Positions 1-7,152 of a DNA stretch of 9,167 bases are shown here, one piece after another. Numbering within the stretch: the stretch's first letter is position 1; each line of letters begins with the position of its first letter. The notes beneath the pieces were generated by a model that worked only from the letters and a program-made list of their open reading frames with translations, was not told where the DNA came from and ran no database searches. The position numbers were made by a program, and so were the translations under genes. Source of the stretch: an archaeon (GTDB lineage Archaea; Methanobacteriota; Methanobacteria; Methanobacteriales; Methanobacteriaceae); contig JAKSUF010000042.1 of NCBI GenBank assembly GCA_024409145.1, forward strand, positions 1 to 9,167, in the 5' to 3' direction.

Positions 1-98
1 TTAATATAGTATGTAAATATTTATAGCTTCTTAATAAACATAGAACAAAACATATAGAAATATAATAAATACTAATCAAAATAACTTTAAAAATAATG

Positions 99-206
99 AA
101 AAAATACCGACCAAAAACAGAAAATAACAAACCCTAAAACAAAAAACAATAAAAAAAATACCAACCAAAAACAGAAAATAAATAAAGACTAAATGAAAAA
201 CTGTAA
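99..206. repeat. Imperfect 54-base tandem direct repeat
   Basis: A 29-base segment at 99-127 recurs at 153-181 with a single difference (G109 versus A163). The shared core reads ATACC[G/A]ACCAAAAACAG. The offset is 54 bases, and the bases after each core are loosely similar, so this looks like two copies of a 54-base unit (about 99-152 and 153-206), the second one decayed. It lies in the spacer upstream of the PaaK-family gene. It is not a convincing CRISPR: only two copies, no dyad in the repeat, and a 25-base spacer. Function is unknown. Confidence 0.7.
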
Positions 207-245
207 AATTATATTAAGTATAATCTACAAATATTCAAATAATAT

Positions 246-280
246 AAAGTAATTAATAAGCAATTATTAATTAAAACTTT
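246..280. promoter_or_regulatory. Long AT palindrome in the promoter zone of the ligase gene
   Basis: AATTAATAA (251-259) and TTATTAATT (264-272) form a perfect 9-bp dyad around GCAA. T250 and A273 also pair, and AAAGT (246-250) can pair with ACTTT (276-280) across a small bulge. The palindrome sits 60-90 bases before the start codon, where an archaeal promoter or operator would be expected. TTTATTTAA (278-286) at its right edge could serve as the TATA element, but this is weak. It could equally be a terminator hairpin of an unseen upstream gene. High AT content raises the chance level. Confidence 0.35.
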
Positions 281-330
281 ATTTAATAAACGATTATAAT
301 TATTAATCAAATATAGAAAATCTGCTTTTA

Positions 331-336
331 GAGGAG
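331..336 (+). promoter_or_regulatory. Ribosome-binding site that bears on the ligase start
   Basis: GAGGAG lies before two consecutive ATG codons (339 and 342). It is two bases from the first and five from the second. The second ATG therefore has the more normal spacing, which would shorten the protein by one residue only. Confidence 0.6.
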
Positions 337-338
337 AT

Positions 339-1643
339 ATGATGATTTGGAATGAAAACGCAGAATGTATGAGTCGTGAAGAAAAAAAAGAATTACAACT
401 CGAATTATTTAAAAAAGTAGTTAGAACTGCTTATGATAAAGTACCTTTTTATAAGAATAAATTTGAAAAAGCAGGATTCCATCCAGATGATATTAAAACT
501 CTTGAAGATATTAGTAAAGTACCATTTACAACTAAAGATGATTTAAGAGAAGCATATCCTTTTGGATTATTTGCTGTCCCACAAGAAGAAATTGTTGAAA
601 TTCACAGTACCTCAGGAACTACTGGAACACCAGTTGTTAGTGGATATACTAAAAAAGATTTAGATATATGGGGAGAATGTACTGCAAGAGCTATTTCAAT
701 GGCTGGAGGTACTAACAAATCAAGAATCCAAAATTCATATGGATATGGATTATTTACTGGAGGATTTGGTATTGACCATGGAGCTAAAACAATAGGTGCA
801 ACTGTAATTCCTATGTCTTCAGGAAATACGGCTAGACAAATGAAGATGATGGAAGACTTCCAAAGTGATATTCTTACATGTACTCCTTCTTATGCTTCAT
901 ATATTGCAGAATCTCTTGAAAAGAAAGGATTAACTGCAGATGACATAAGTTTAAAAGCAGGAATTTTTGGAGCAGAAATGTGGACTGAAGAAATGAGAAG
1001 AAATCTTGAAGAAAAACTTGGAATCACCGCCCACAATATTTATGGATTAACTGAAATGATGGGTCCTGGTGTTGCATCTGAATGTATTGAACGTAATGGC
1101 CCACATATACAAGATGATCATTTCTACCCAGAAATCATTGATTCAGAAACTGGAGAAAACTTAGGTTATGATACTAAAGGAGAATTAGTATTAACAACAT
1201 TAACTAGAGAAGGAATGCCAATCATCAGATTCAGAACCAAAGATATTACTGCACTTAGAGAGGATAAATGTCCTTGTGGAAGAACTACTGTAAGGATGGA
1301 TAGAATTACTGGAAGAACCGATGATATGTTAAAAGTTAAAGGTGTTATGTTCTTCCCATCACAAATTGAAGCTGCACTTCTTAACATTAAAGAATTAACT
1401 GCAAACTATCAAATCCATGTAACAAGACCTAAACACTTAGATGAAATTGAAATTAAAGTAGAAACTTCACCAGAAATATTCTCTGATGAGATGAAATGTT
1501 TAGATGCTCTTGAAGAAAAAATAGCTAACACTATCCAAAACACTATTGGAATAAGAGTTAATATCACATTAGTTGAACCAGAATCTTTACCAAGAAGTGA
1601 AGGAAAAGCTATTAGAGTAATAGATGAAAGAAATTTTGACTAA
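339..1643 (+). CDS. paaK: Phenylacetate-CoA ligase family enzyme (PaaK / coenzyme F390 synthetase-like)
   Basis: A 434-residue adenylate-forming enzyme of the PaaK family, cytoplasmic and full length for the family. Such enzymes activate a carboxylic acid with ATP to an acyl-adenylate and transfer it to CoA. Visible motifs are the P-loop STSGTTGTP (residues 90-98), the YGLTE adenylate-binding motif (235-239), RFRTKDI with the ribose-binding Asp (297-303), CPCGR (311-315), the hinge region GRTDDMLKVKGV (325-336), and a C-terminal domain ending in PRSEGKA, whose Lys423 is the expected catalytic lysine. In Methanobacteriales close homologues have been annotated as coenzyme F390 synthetase, which adenylylates F420, so substrate cannot be settled from sequence: aryl acid and F420 are both possible. 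The ACT gene follows 83 bases downstream and is probably co-transcribed. Two ATGs compete as start (339, 342). Confidence 0.9.
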   Translation: MMIWNENAECMSREEKKELQLELFKKVVRTAYDKVPFYKNKFEKAGFHPDDIKTLEDISKVPFTTKDDLREAYPFGLFAVPQEEIVEIHSTSGTTGTPVVSGYTKKDLDIWGECTARAISMAGGTNKSRIQNSYGYGLFTGGFGIDHGAKTIGATVIPMSSGNTARQMKMMEDFQSDILTCTPSYASYIAESLEKKGLTADDISLKAGIFGAEMWTEEMRRNLEEKLGITAHNIYGLTEMMGPGVASECIERNGPHIQDDHFYPEIIDSETGENLGYDTKGELVLTTLTREGMPIIRFRTKDITALREDKCPCGRTTVRMDRITGRTDDMLKVKGVMFFPSQIEAALLNIKELTANYQIHVTRPKHLDEIEIKVETSPEIFSDEMKCLDALEEKIANTIQNTIGIRVNITLVEPESLPRSEGKAIRVIDERNFD

Positions 1644-1652
1644 TACTTAAAC

Positions 1653-1680
1653 ATTCTAAATTAAAAGAATTCTAAATTAA
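1653..1680. repeat. Short direct repeat between ligase and ACT genes
   Basis: ATTCTAAATTAA occurs at 1653-1664 and again at 1669-1680, a 16-base period. It sits just after the ligase stop codon in an 83-base spacer. No function is evident, and in DNA this AT-rich it may be a simple slippage duplication. Confidence 0.5.
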
Positions 1681-1726
1681 TAAAAATATTAATTACTAAG
1701 AAATAACTGAAATTAGGAGGGAAAAT

Positions 1727-2158
1727 ATGAGTGTAAAACAACTTTCAGTGTTTATTGAAAATAAAGAAGGAAGAATTAAAAATGCAGTGAATGTATTATC
1801 TAATGCTGGAATAAATATTAGAGCTCTTTCTATTGCAGATAGTGCAAAATATGGAATTTTAAGATTAATTGTTTCAGATAATGAAAAAGCTAAAGAAGTT
1901 TTAGAAAAAGAACATTTCATTGTAAAAGAAAATGAAGTTATCATCATCGGAGTAAAAGACGAACCTAATGGTTTAAATTCTGCTCTTGAACTCTTTGAAG
2001 ATGAAGGTATAAATGTAGAATATATCTATGCATTTGTAAGTTCAAAAACTGATGAAGCTATTGTTGTAATAAAAATCGAAGATTATGAATCTGGATTAGC
2101 AACATTAAAAGAAAAAGATGCAAATTTATTAACTAAAAAAGATATTGATGCATTATAA
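1727..2158 (+). CDS. Tandem ACT-domain protein
   Basis: A 143-residue protein made of two ACT domains and nothing else. The first covers about residues 4-69, with the strand-turn-helix KQLSVFIENKEGRI and the glycine at 15 that in ACT domains lies at the ligand loop. The second covers about 71-137, starting VIIIGVKDEPNGL. ACT domains are small beta-alpha-beta folds that usually bind amino acids and dimerise. Stand-alone double-ACT proteins commonly sit beside PaaK-type ligases and indolepyruvate ferredoxin oxidoreductase genes in archaea. A clear AGGAGG (1715-1720) precedes the ATG by six bases. The neighbour suggests a sensor or regulatory partner of the ligase, possibly responding to an aromatic or branched amino acid. 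That role is inferred, not shown. The gene ends before a strong hairpin. Confidence 0.88.
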   Translation: MSVKQLSVFIENKEGRIKNAVNVLSNAGINIRALSIADSAKYGILRLIVSDNEKAKEVLEKEHFIVKENEVIIIGVKDEPNGLNSALELFEDEGINVEYIYAFVSSKTDEAIVVIKIEDYESGLATLKEKDANLLTKKDIDAL

Positions 2159-2194
2159 TACCTAGAACATAATAACATTAAATATATTTTAGAG

Positions 2195-2218
2195 GTTGAT
2201 AATAATTTTATTATCAAC
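2195..2218 (+). terminator. Hairpin terminator after the ACT gene
   Basis: GTTGATAATA (2195-2204) and TATTATCAAC (2209-2218) form a perfect 10-bp stem with the loop ATTT, followed by the T-rich run ATTTATTTTTAT. It lies 36 bases after the ACT stop codon and between convergent transcripts. Being symmetrical it could act in both directions, but the U-rich tail favours the plus strand. Confidence 0.65.
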
Positions 2219-2319
2219 ATTTATTTTTATAAAGAAATATAACAATTGTTAATAAATAATAATTAAAAAATAGTAATTAAAAAAAATAAATTAAGTAAAA
2301 TAATTAAAAAAACCAGAAA

Positions 2320-2352
2320 TAAAAAAGATAAAAAAATAAAAAAATAAAAAAG
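2320..2352 (-). terminator. T-tract terminator at the end of the car gene set
   Basis: On the minus strand this stretch is a series of T5-T7 runs broken by single bases (on plus: repeated A6-A7 blocks between 2321 and 2351). Archaeal RNA polymerase stops at oligo-T tracts without needing a hairpin. It begins only nine bases after the stop of the 98-codon gene, and no comparable set of tracts is seen between carB and that gene, which supports the 98-codon gene being the last of the transcript. Confidence 0.55.
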
Positions 2353-2360
2353 AAACATTA

Positions 2361-2657
2361 TTAGAATTCTTGAAGCATTTTAGAAATGTCTTCTCTACCA
2401 TAACCTAATTTAACAAGTAGAGTTTTAAAGCTATCGTTATTTTCCCAATCCATTGTTTTCCAAGCTCTAAAGTCATTTCTCAAAATAGCATTAACTAATA
2501 ATTGCATAGTAATAAAATCTTCACTATTAATTACCATTAAAGCATCTTCATCAGCAAAAAACCCTTCAGGGTCAACTAATTTAAATTCACCAGTGTTTCT
2601 ATTTTTCTCAGCAATAGCATTTTTAATTTTATATTGCACAATATCACCTACTTCCAC
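2361..2657 (-). CDS. Unrecognised small acidic protein, likely third gene of the car transcript
   Basis: I do not recognise this 98-codon protein. It is soluble, with no signal peptide or membrane segment. It begins with a beta-like stretch (VGDIVQYKIK), has an acidic middle (LVDPEGFFADEDALMVI) and a likely helical C-terminal half (about residues 46-98) containing RAWKTMDWEN and the ending EDISKMLQEF. It follows carB by 49 bases on the same strand. The start is uncertain. The longest frame begins at GTG 2657 directly after an in-frame TAA and has no ribosome site. An internal GTG at 2639 (residue 7) is preceded by GGTGAT and then ATT, exactly the layout used by the gene starting at 8562. The product may thus be 92 residues. 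The reading frame is clean and its composition is protein-like. Confidence 0.7.
   Translation of the reverse strand: MEVGDIVQYKIKNAIAEKNRNTGEFKLVDPEGFFADEDALMVINSEDFITMQLLVNAILRNDFRAWKTMDWENNDSFKTLLVKLGYGREDISKMLQEF
2643..2648 (-). promoter_or_regulatory. Shine-Dalgarno site inside the annotated 98-codon gene
   Basis: GGTGAT on the minus strand, complementary to the archaeal 16S tail AUCACC, lies three bases before a GTG at 2639. The same 12-base layout, GGTGATATT followed by a start codon, precedes the gene starting at 8562, and GGTGATTTA plus ATG precedes carA. This argues for a start at 2639 rather than 2657. Confidence 0.5.
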
Positions 2658-2706
2658 TTAATAATTAATAGAATATAATTAAACTAAAAATAATAGATAG
2701 TATTAA

Positions 2707-5700
2707 TTAGATACCATCTATATGATCGTTTAAGGATTTTACACCAATTTCATTTTCTTTGATAGCTTGAATAGCATTCAATGCTGCTCTTGCACCTGCA
2801 AGAGTAGTAACATATGGAATTCCTAAATCAATAGCTAAACGTCTAATTACATAACCATCTTCTGAAGCTTGTTTACCAGAAGGAGTATTAATAATTAAAT
2901 CAACTTCATTATTTAAAATAGCTTGTCTAATATTAGGAGTTCCTTGAGATACTTTTTTAACTCTAGAAATAGGTACACCAAATACTGCATCAGCAGTTCC
3001 ACGAGTAGCAAATAAGTTAAATCCTAATTCATGAGCTTTTTCAGCAATAGGTTGTATTTTCTTTTTATCTTGATCTCTAACAGTGATAAATATATTACCT
3101 TCTTTAGGTAAATCCATTCCTGCAGATAATTGAGATTTATAGAAAGCTAAACCAAAGTTTTCATCAATACCTATACTTTCACCAGTAGATTTCATTTCAG
3201 GACCTAAAACAGTGTCAGCACCAGGTAATTTTAAGAATGGGAATACAGATTCTTTAACAGCTACATGATTAATTTTAATTTCTTTAGTCAAACCAAAGTC
3301 TTTAAGTTTAGCTCCCATCATTAAAGAAGTAGCTACTTTTGCAAGAGGAACACCAATAGCTTTACTTACGAATGGAACAGTTCTACTTGCTCTTGGGTTA
3401 GCTTCAATAATGTAAACTTGTTCTTCATCTAATTTAACTGCATATTGAATATTCATTAAACCAGTAACATCTAATTCTAAAGCTAATTTTCTAGTATGAT
3501 TACGAATAACTTCTAATAAATGTTCAGGAATAGTTTGAGGTGGAATAACACAAGCAGAGTCTCCAGAGTGAACACCTGCTTCTTCAATATGTTCCATAAT
3601 TCCAGCAATAAATACATCTTCACCATCAGCTAAAACATCCACATCTAATTCCACAGCATCTTCTAAGAATTTATCCACAAGAATTGGATGTTCTGGTGAA
3701 ACTTTAACTGCTTCTTCCATATAAGTTTCAAGTTCAGTGAGATTATAAACAATCTCCATAGCTCTTCCACCAATAACATATGAAGGACGTACAAGAACAG
3801 GGAATCCAATATTTTCTGCAGCTTCTTTAGCTTCTTCAAAGGAATGAGCAAGACCATAAGGTGCTTGATGAATATTTAATTTATTTAATACTTCAGTGAA
3901 TCTTTCCCTATCTTCAACTCTATCAATACTTTCATAAGGAGTACCTAAGATTTTAACTCCTGCTTTTGCAAGAGGTACAGATAAGTTAATAGAAGTTTGA
4001 CCACCAAATTGGACAATTACACCTTCAACATCTTCTTGTTCAATAATACCCATTACATCTTCAAAGGTTAATGGTTCAAAGAATAATTGATCAGATACAT
4101 CATAATCAGTACTTACAGTTTCAGGGTTGTTATTAATAAGAATAGTTTCAATTCCTTGTTCTTTTAAAGCTAAACTAGAATGTACACAACAGTAATCAAA
4201 TTCAATACCTTGACCAATTCTAATTGGTCCTGCACCAATAATTAAAATCTTTTTATTATCAGAGTTAATAATTTCATTACCTTCATCATAAGAACTGTAA
4301 TAATAAGGAGTTTTAGCTTCAAACTCTGCAGCACAAGTATCTACCATTTTATAAGATGGTTTAATATCATATTTATCAAGTAATGCTTTAACATCAGATT
4401 CATCTAAACCTGCAAGTTTTCCAAGAGTGTAATTAGAGAATCCTAATTTTTTAGCTTCGAGTAAAAATTCTTTATCATCAAGAGATTCTTCAGTAACAAG
4501 TGCTTCAAAATCAACAATATTTTTAATTTTATTCAAGAAGAAAGTATCAATATTAGATAATTCGAATAATTTTTCAACATCCATACCATCTTTCAATGCA
4601 GAGTATAATTGGAATAATCTTTCATCAGTAGGATTAATTAAAGCATCTTCATCATATTCATAATATTCAAATCCATGTAATCCAATGTCTAAAGAACGAA
4701 TAGCTTTTTGAATAGCTTCTTCAAATGTTCTACCAATAGCCATTACTTCACCAGTAGCCTTCATTTGAACTCCAATATTCCTATCAATACCTTTGAATTT
4801 ATCAAATGGCCATCTTGGGATTTTAACAACAATATAATCAATAGCTGGTTCAAAAGAAGCAGGAGTTTCTTTAGTAATATCATTTTGGATCTCATCTAAA
4901 GTCATACCAAGTGCAATTTTGGAAGAAATCTTAGCAATAGGATAACCAGTAGCTTTAGATGCAAGTGCACTACTTCTACTTACACGAGGATTTACTTCAA
5001 TAATTTTATATTCATTAGTTTCAGGATTAAGTGCAAATTGAATATTACAACCACCTCTTATTCCTAAAGCACGAATAATTTTAATTGAAGCATCTCTTAA
5101 AGCTTGAGCAGGTTCATCATTTAAGTTTTGAATAGGAGCAACAACCATACTTTCTCCAGTATGAATACCCATTGGGTCAACATTTTCCATACTACAGATA
5201 ATAATACAAGTATCGTTTTTATCTCTCATAACTTCATATTCCATTTCTTTCCAACCAAGAACAGATTCATCAATTAATACTTGGTTAATGAAACTCATAT
5301 CAAGACCATGAGATGCAATTTCGATTAATTCTTCTTCATTATTAGCTACTCCACCACCAGTACCACCTAAAGTAAATGCTGGTCTGACAATAACAGGATA
5401 ACCAATTTCTTCAACTGCTTCTAAAGCTTCTTCAATAGATTCTACTGCTTTACATTTTGGAATAGGTTCATCAATTTGTTCCATGAAATTTGCAAATAAA
5501 TCTCTATCTTCCACATTAGCAATAGTTTCAACATCAGAACCTAAAACTTTAATACCATCTAAAAGACCTAATTTACCAAGTTCGGTAGCAATATTCAAAC
5601 CAGTTTGCCCACCCATAGTAGGTAAAATAGAATCAACATTTTCTTTTTCAATGATTTGAGCAACAAGTTCTGGAGTTAAAGGTTCTGTGTAAACAGTATC

Positions 5701-5883
5701 TGCCATATCCATATCAGTTTGAATAGTTGCAGGATTACTGTTAACAAGAACAGTTTCAATACCTTCCTCTCTAAGTGATTTACAAGCTTGAGAACCAGAA
5801 TAATCAAATTCAGCAGCTTGACCAATTTGAATAGGTCCAGAACCAATTATAAGTACTTTTTTAATATCCTTATCAACAGGCAT
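2707..5883 (-). CDS. carB: Carbamoyl-phosphate synthase large subunit
   Basis: A 1058-residue large subunit (E. coli CarB is about 1073), making carbamoyl phosphate from bicarbonate, ammonia delivered by CarA, and two ATP. It has two homologous halves. The carboxy-phosphate half starts KKVLIIGSGPIQIGQAAEFDYSG (residues 8-30), with the ATP-grasp glycine loop RPAFTLGGTGGG (167-178) and metal-binding EVNPRVSRSS (296-305). The carbamate-phosphate half starts KKILIIGAGPIRIGQGIEFDY (544-564), with RPSYVIGGRAME (699-710) and EANPRASRT (827-835). An oligomerisation region links them (about 400-540). A C-terminal MGS-like allosteric domain (about 925-1058) carries ATRGTA (959-964) and INTPSGK (998-1004), as in UMP-responsive enzymes. 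The start ATG is preceded by GGGGAT. Unlike the split genes known in Methanothermobacter and Methanocaldococcus, it is one uninterrupted frame. Confidence 0.98.
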   Translation of the reverse strand: MPVDKDIKKVLIIGSGPIQIGQAAEFDYSGSQACKSLREEGIETVLVNSNPATIQTDMDMADTVYTEPLTPELVAQIIEKENVDSILPTMGGQTGLNIATELGKLGLLDGIKVLGSDVETIANVEDRDLFANFMEQIDEPIPKCKAVESIEEALEAVEEIGYPVIVRPAFTLGGTGGGVANNEEELIEIASHGLDMSFINQVLIDESVLGWKEMEYEVMRDKNDTCIIICSMENVDPMGIHTGESMVVAPIQNLNDEPAQALRDASIKIIRALGIRGGCNIQFALNPETNEYKIIEVNPRVSRSSALASKATGYPIAKISSKIALGMTLDEIQNDITKETPASFEPAIDYIVVKIPRWPFDKFKGIDRNIGVQMKATGEVMAIGRTFEEAIQKAIRSLDIGLHGFEYYEYDEDALINPTDERLFQLYSALKDGMDVEKLFELSNIDTFFLNKIKNIVDFEALVTEESLDDKEFLLEAKKLGFSNYTLGKLAGLDESDVKALLDKYDIKPSYKMVDTCAAEFEAKTPYYYSSYDEGNEIINSDNKKILIIGAGPIRIGQGIEFDYCCVHSSLALKEQGIETILINNNPETVSTDYDVSDQLFFEPLTFEDVMGIIEQEDVEGVIVQFGGQTSINLSVPLAKAGVKILGTPYESIDRVEDRERFTEVLNKLNIHQAPYGLAHSFEEAKEAAENIGFPVLVRPSYVIGGRAMEIVYNLTELETYMEEAVKVSPEHPILVDKFLEDAVELDVDVLADGEDVFIAGIMEHIEEAGVHSGDSACVIPPQTIPEHLLEVIRNHTRKLALELDVTGLMNIQYAVKLDEEQVYIIEANPRASRTVPFVSKAIGVPLAKVATSLMMGAKLKDFGLTKEIKINHVAVKESVFPFLKLPGADTVLGPEMKSTGESIGIDENFGLAFYKSQLSAGMDLPKEGNIFITVRDQDKKKIQPIAEKAHELGFNLFATRGTADAVFGVPISRVKKVSQGTPNIRQAILNNEVDLIINTPSGKQASEDGYVIRRLAIDLGIPYVTTLAGARAALNAIQAIKENEIGVKSLNDHIDGI

Positions 5884-5997
5884 TTTAAATCCCCATAATA
5901 ATTTAATAATTTTAAATAATTAAACTTCAATTTAATAAACAATAAGTCATAGATTAATAAACATAAACTTAATAAAATATACAATTAATAAACCTAA
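5884..5997 (-). other. carA-carB spacer with repeated GTTTATTAA words
   Basis: This 114-base gap is long for two co-acting subunit genes. On the minus strand the nine-base word GTTTATTAA appears three times (5985-5993, 5954-5962, 5932-5940). A TATATTTTATTAA stretch lies between the first two, so a separate carB promoter is possible. No terminator-like hairpin or T-tract is evident, so read-through from carA is also plausible. Confidence 0.35.
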
Positions 5998-7077
5998 TTA
6001 ATAATCTTTTACTAGGTCAGTAAACTCTTTAAATAAAAATTTAGTATCATTAGGACCAGGACCTGCCTCAGGGTGATACTGAATAGTTCTCAAAGGTAAT
6101 TCTTTATGTTTAAAACCTTCAGGAGTACCATCATTAAGATTTATTTGAGTTAATTCTAAGTCACTATTTTTTAAAGAATCTGCATCAATACAGAAACCAT
6201 GATTTTGAGAAGTAATGAATACTTTACCAGTTTTTAAATCTTTAACTGGTTGATTAGCTCCTCTATGACCAAATTTCATTTTATAAGTAGTAGCTCCAAA
6301 AGTTTTAGCTATAATGTGTTGACCCATACAAATTCCAAAGACAGGGAATTTATTAATTAAATTTTTAACATTATCTACAGTATCATTTAATCTTTCAGGA
6401 TTTCCAGGACCACAAGAAACCATAAGTCCATTTACACCATAATCAAGAATTTCTTTATAATCTACATTATAAGGGAATAAAGCAACTCCCACATCATGGT
6501 CAAGGAAAGAATTAATGATGCTCTTTTTAACACCACAGTCAATAATAGCTACAGTTTTATCAAAATCTCCAAAAGTTTTAACTTCTTTTGTAGAAACTAA
6601 AGGAACAACATCTAAATCTTCAATACTTACTTGATTTTGAGCTTTAGCAAGAAGTTCTTCATCAGAAATTTCTTCAGTAGCTAATGCTCCTTTCATAGAT
6701 CCTTTTTCACGAAGTTTTAAAGTTAAAGCTCTTGTATCAATACCACTAATTCCAGGAACTTTAAATTCATCTAAAAATTCATCTAATGTTTTTTGAGGTC
6801 CAAATCTAGAAGGATGCTTACAAACATCTCTTACAACAAAACCTTCAACTTGAATTTTATCAGATTGATACCAATCTTCACTAACACCATAATTTCCTTC
6901 TAAAGGATAAGTAGACATTAATATTTGACCTTTAAAAGAAGGATCTGTTAAAGATTCAACATAACCAGTCATTCCAGTTCCAAAGACAACTTCACCAATG
7001 GATGTAGTCTCATAACCAAAGGATTTTCCTCTAAGTATGGTTCCATCTTCTAAAGCTAATTTCGCTTCCTTCACCAT
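5998..7077 (-). CDS. carA: Carbamoyl-phosphate synthase small subunit (glutamine amidotransferase)
   Basis: A 359-residue CarA, the glutaminase subunit that hydrolyses glutamine and channels ammonia to CarB. The N-terminal CarA-specific domain (about residues 1-165) includes LALEDGTILRGKSFG and GTGMTGYVESLTDPSFKGQ (33-51). The C-terminal class I amidotransferase domain (about 175-359) carries the nucleophile elbow FGICMGQH with Cys250, the QNHGF motif (291-295), and the HPE motif with His335 and Glu337, completing the triad. One oddity: after the cysteine the usual G-H-Q (E. coli GICLGHQ) reads G-Q-H, so the normally conserved glutamine is a histidine. The start is well supported by GGTGAT (7081-7086), three bases before the ATG. 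It is the first gene of the car set and is followed by carB after 114 bases. Confidence 0.97.
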   Translation of the reverse strand: MVKEAKLALEDGTILRGKSFGYETTSIGEVVFGTGMTGYVESLTDPSFKGQILMSTYPLEGNYGVSEDWYQSDKIQVEGFVVRDVCKHPSRFGPQKTLDEFLDEFKVPGISGIDTRALTLKLREKGSMKGALATEEISDEELLAKAQNQVSIEDLDVVPLVSTKEVKTFGDFDKTVAIIDCGVKKSIINSFLDHDVGVALFPYNVDYKEILDYGVNGLMVSCGPGNPERLNDTVDNVKNLINKFPVFGICMGQHIIAKTFGATTYKMKFGHRGANQPVKDLKTGKVFITSQNHGFCIDADSLKNSDLELTQINLNDGTPEGFKHKELPLRTIQYHPEAGPGPNDTKFLFKEFTDLVKDY

Positions 7078-7080
7078 TAA

Positions 7081-7086
7081 ATCACC
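7081..7086 (-). promoter_or_regulatory. Ribosome-binding site of carA, with a four-codon ORF overlapping it
   Basis: GGTGAT on the minus strand sits three bases before the carA ATG. The same stretch also reads ATG GTG ATT TAA from 7088, whose stop overlaps the carA start codon (TAATG). The mini-ORF may be coincidental, since the Shine-Dalgarno sequence itself supplies its second and third codons. Confidence 0.6.
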
Positions 7087-7152
7087 ATTATAAAAATATC
7101 ATTGCATATTTTATCTATAACTTAAAAATAATAATCAATAGAAAAATTATTA

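Larger units (their letters stand above)
1..338. other. Non-coding AT-rich spacer upstream of the ligase gene
   Basis: No open reading frame of credible composition is seen here on either strand. The stretch holds the 54-base tandem repeat (99-206), an AT palindrome (246-280), a possible TATA element (about 275-287) and the ribosome-binding site of the next gene (331-336). The gene to the left of the window is not visible, so it cannot be said whether this spacer is divergent or co-directional. Confidence 0.6.

Noticed and set aside
99..181. Two-copy repeat considered as a CRISPR remnant
   Set aside because: Only two copies, a 25-base spacer, no dyad in the repeat and no cas genes in the window.
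1166..1387. Minus-strand frame opposite the ligase gene
   Set aside because: Antisense shadow of the conserved C-terminal half of the PaaK-family enzyme.
1653..1680. 16-base direct repeat considered as an insertion or attachment site
   Set aside because: Too short and AT-rich, with no integrase or element nearby; listed only as a simple repeat.
1696..1947. Minus-strand frame opposite the ACT gene
   Set aside because: Antisense shadow; the ACT frame has a strong AGGAGG and clear domain structure.
3663..3857. Short frame inside carB
   Set aside because: Out-of-frame shadow of a highly conserved ATP-grasp region.
4708..4899. Plus-strand frame opposite carB
   Set aside because: Antisense shadow; no start signal and no coding character of its own.
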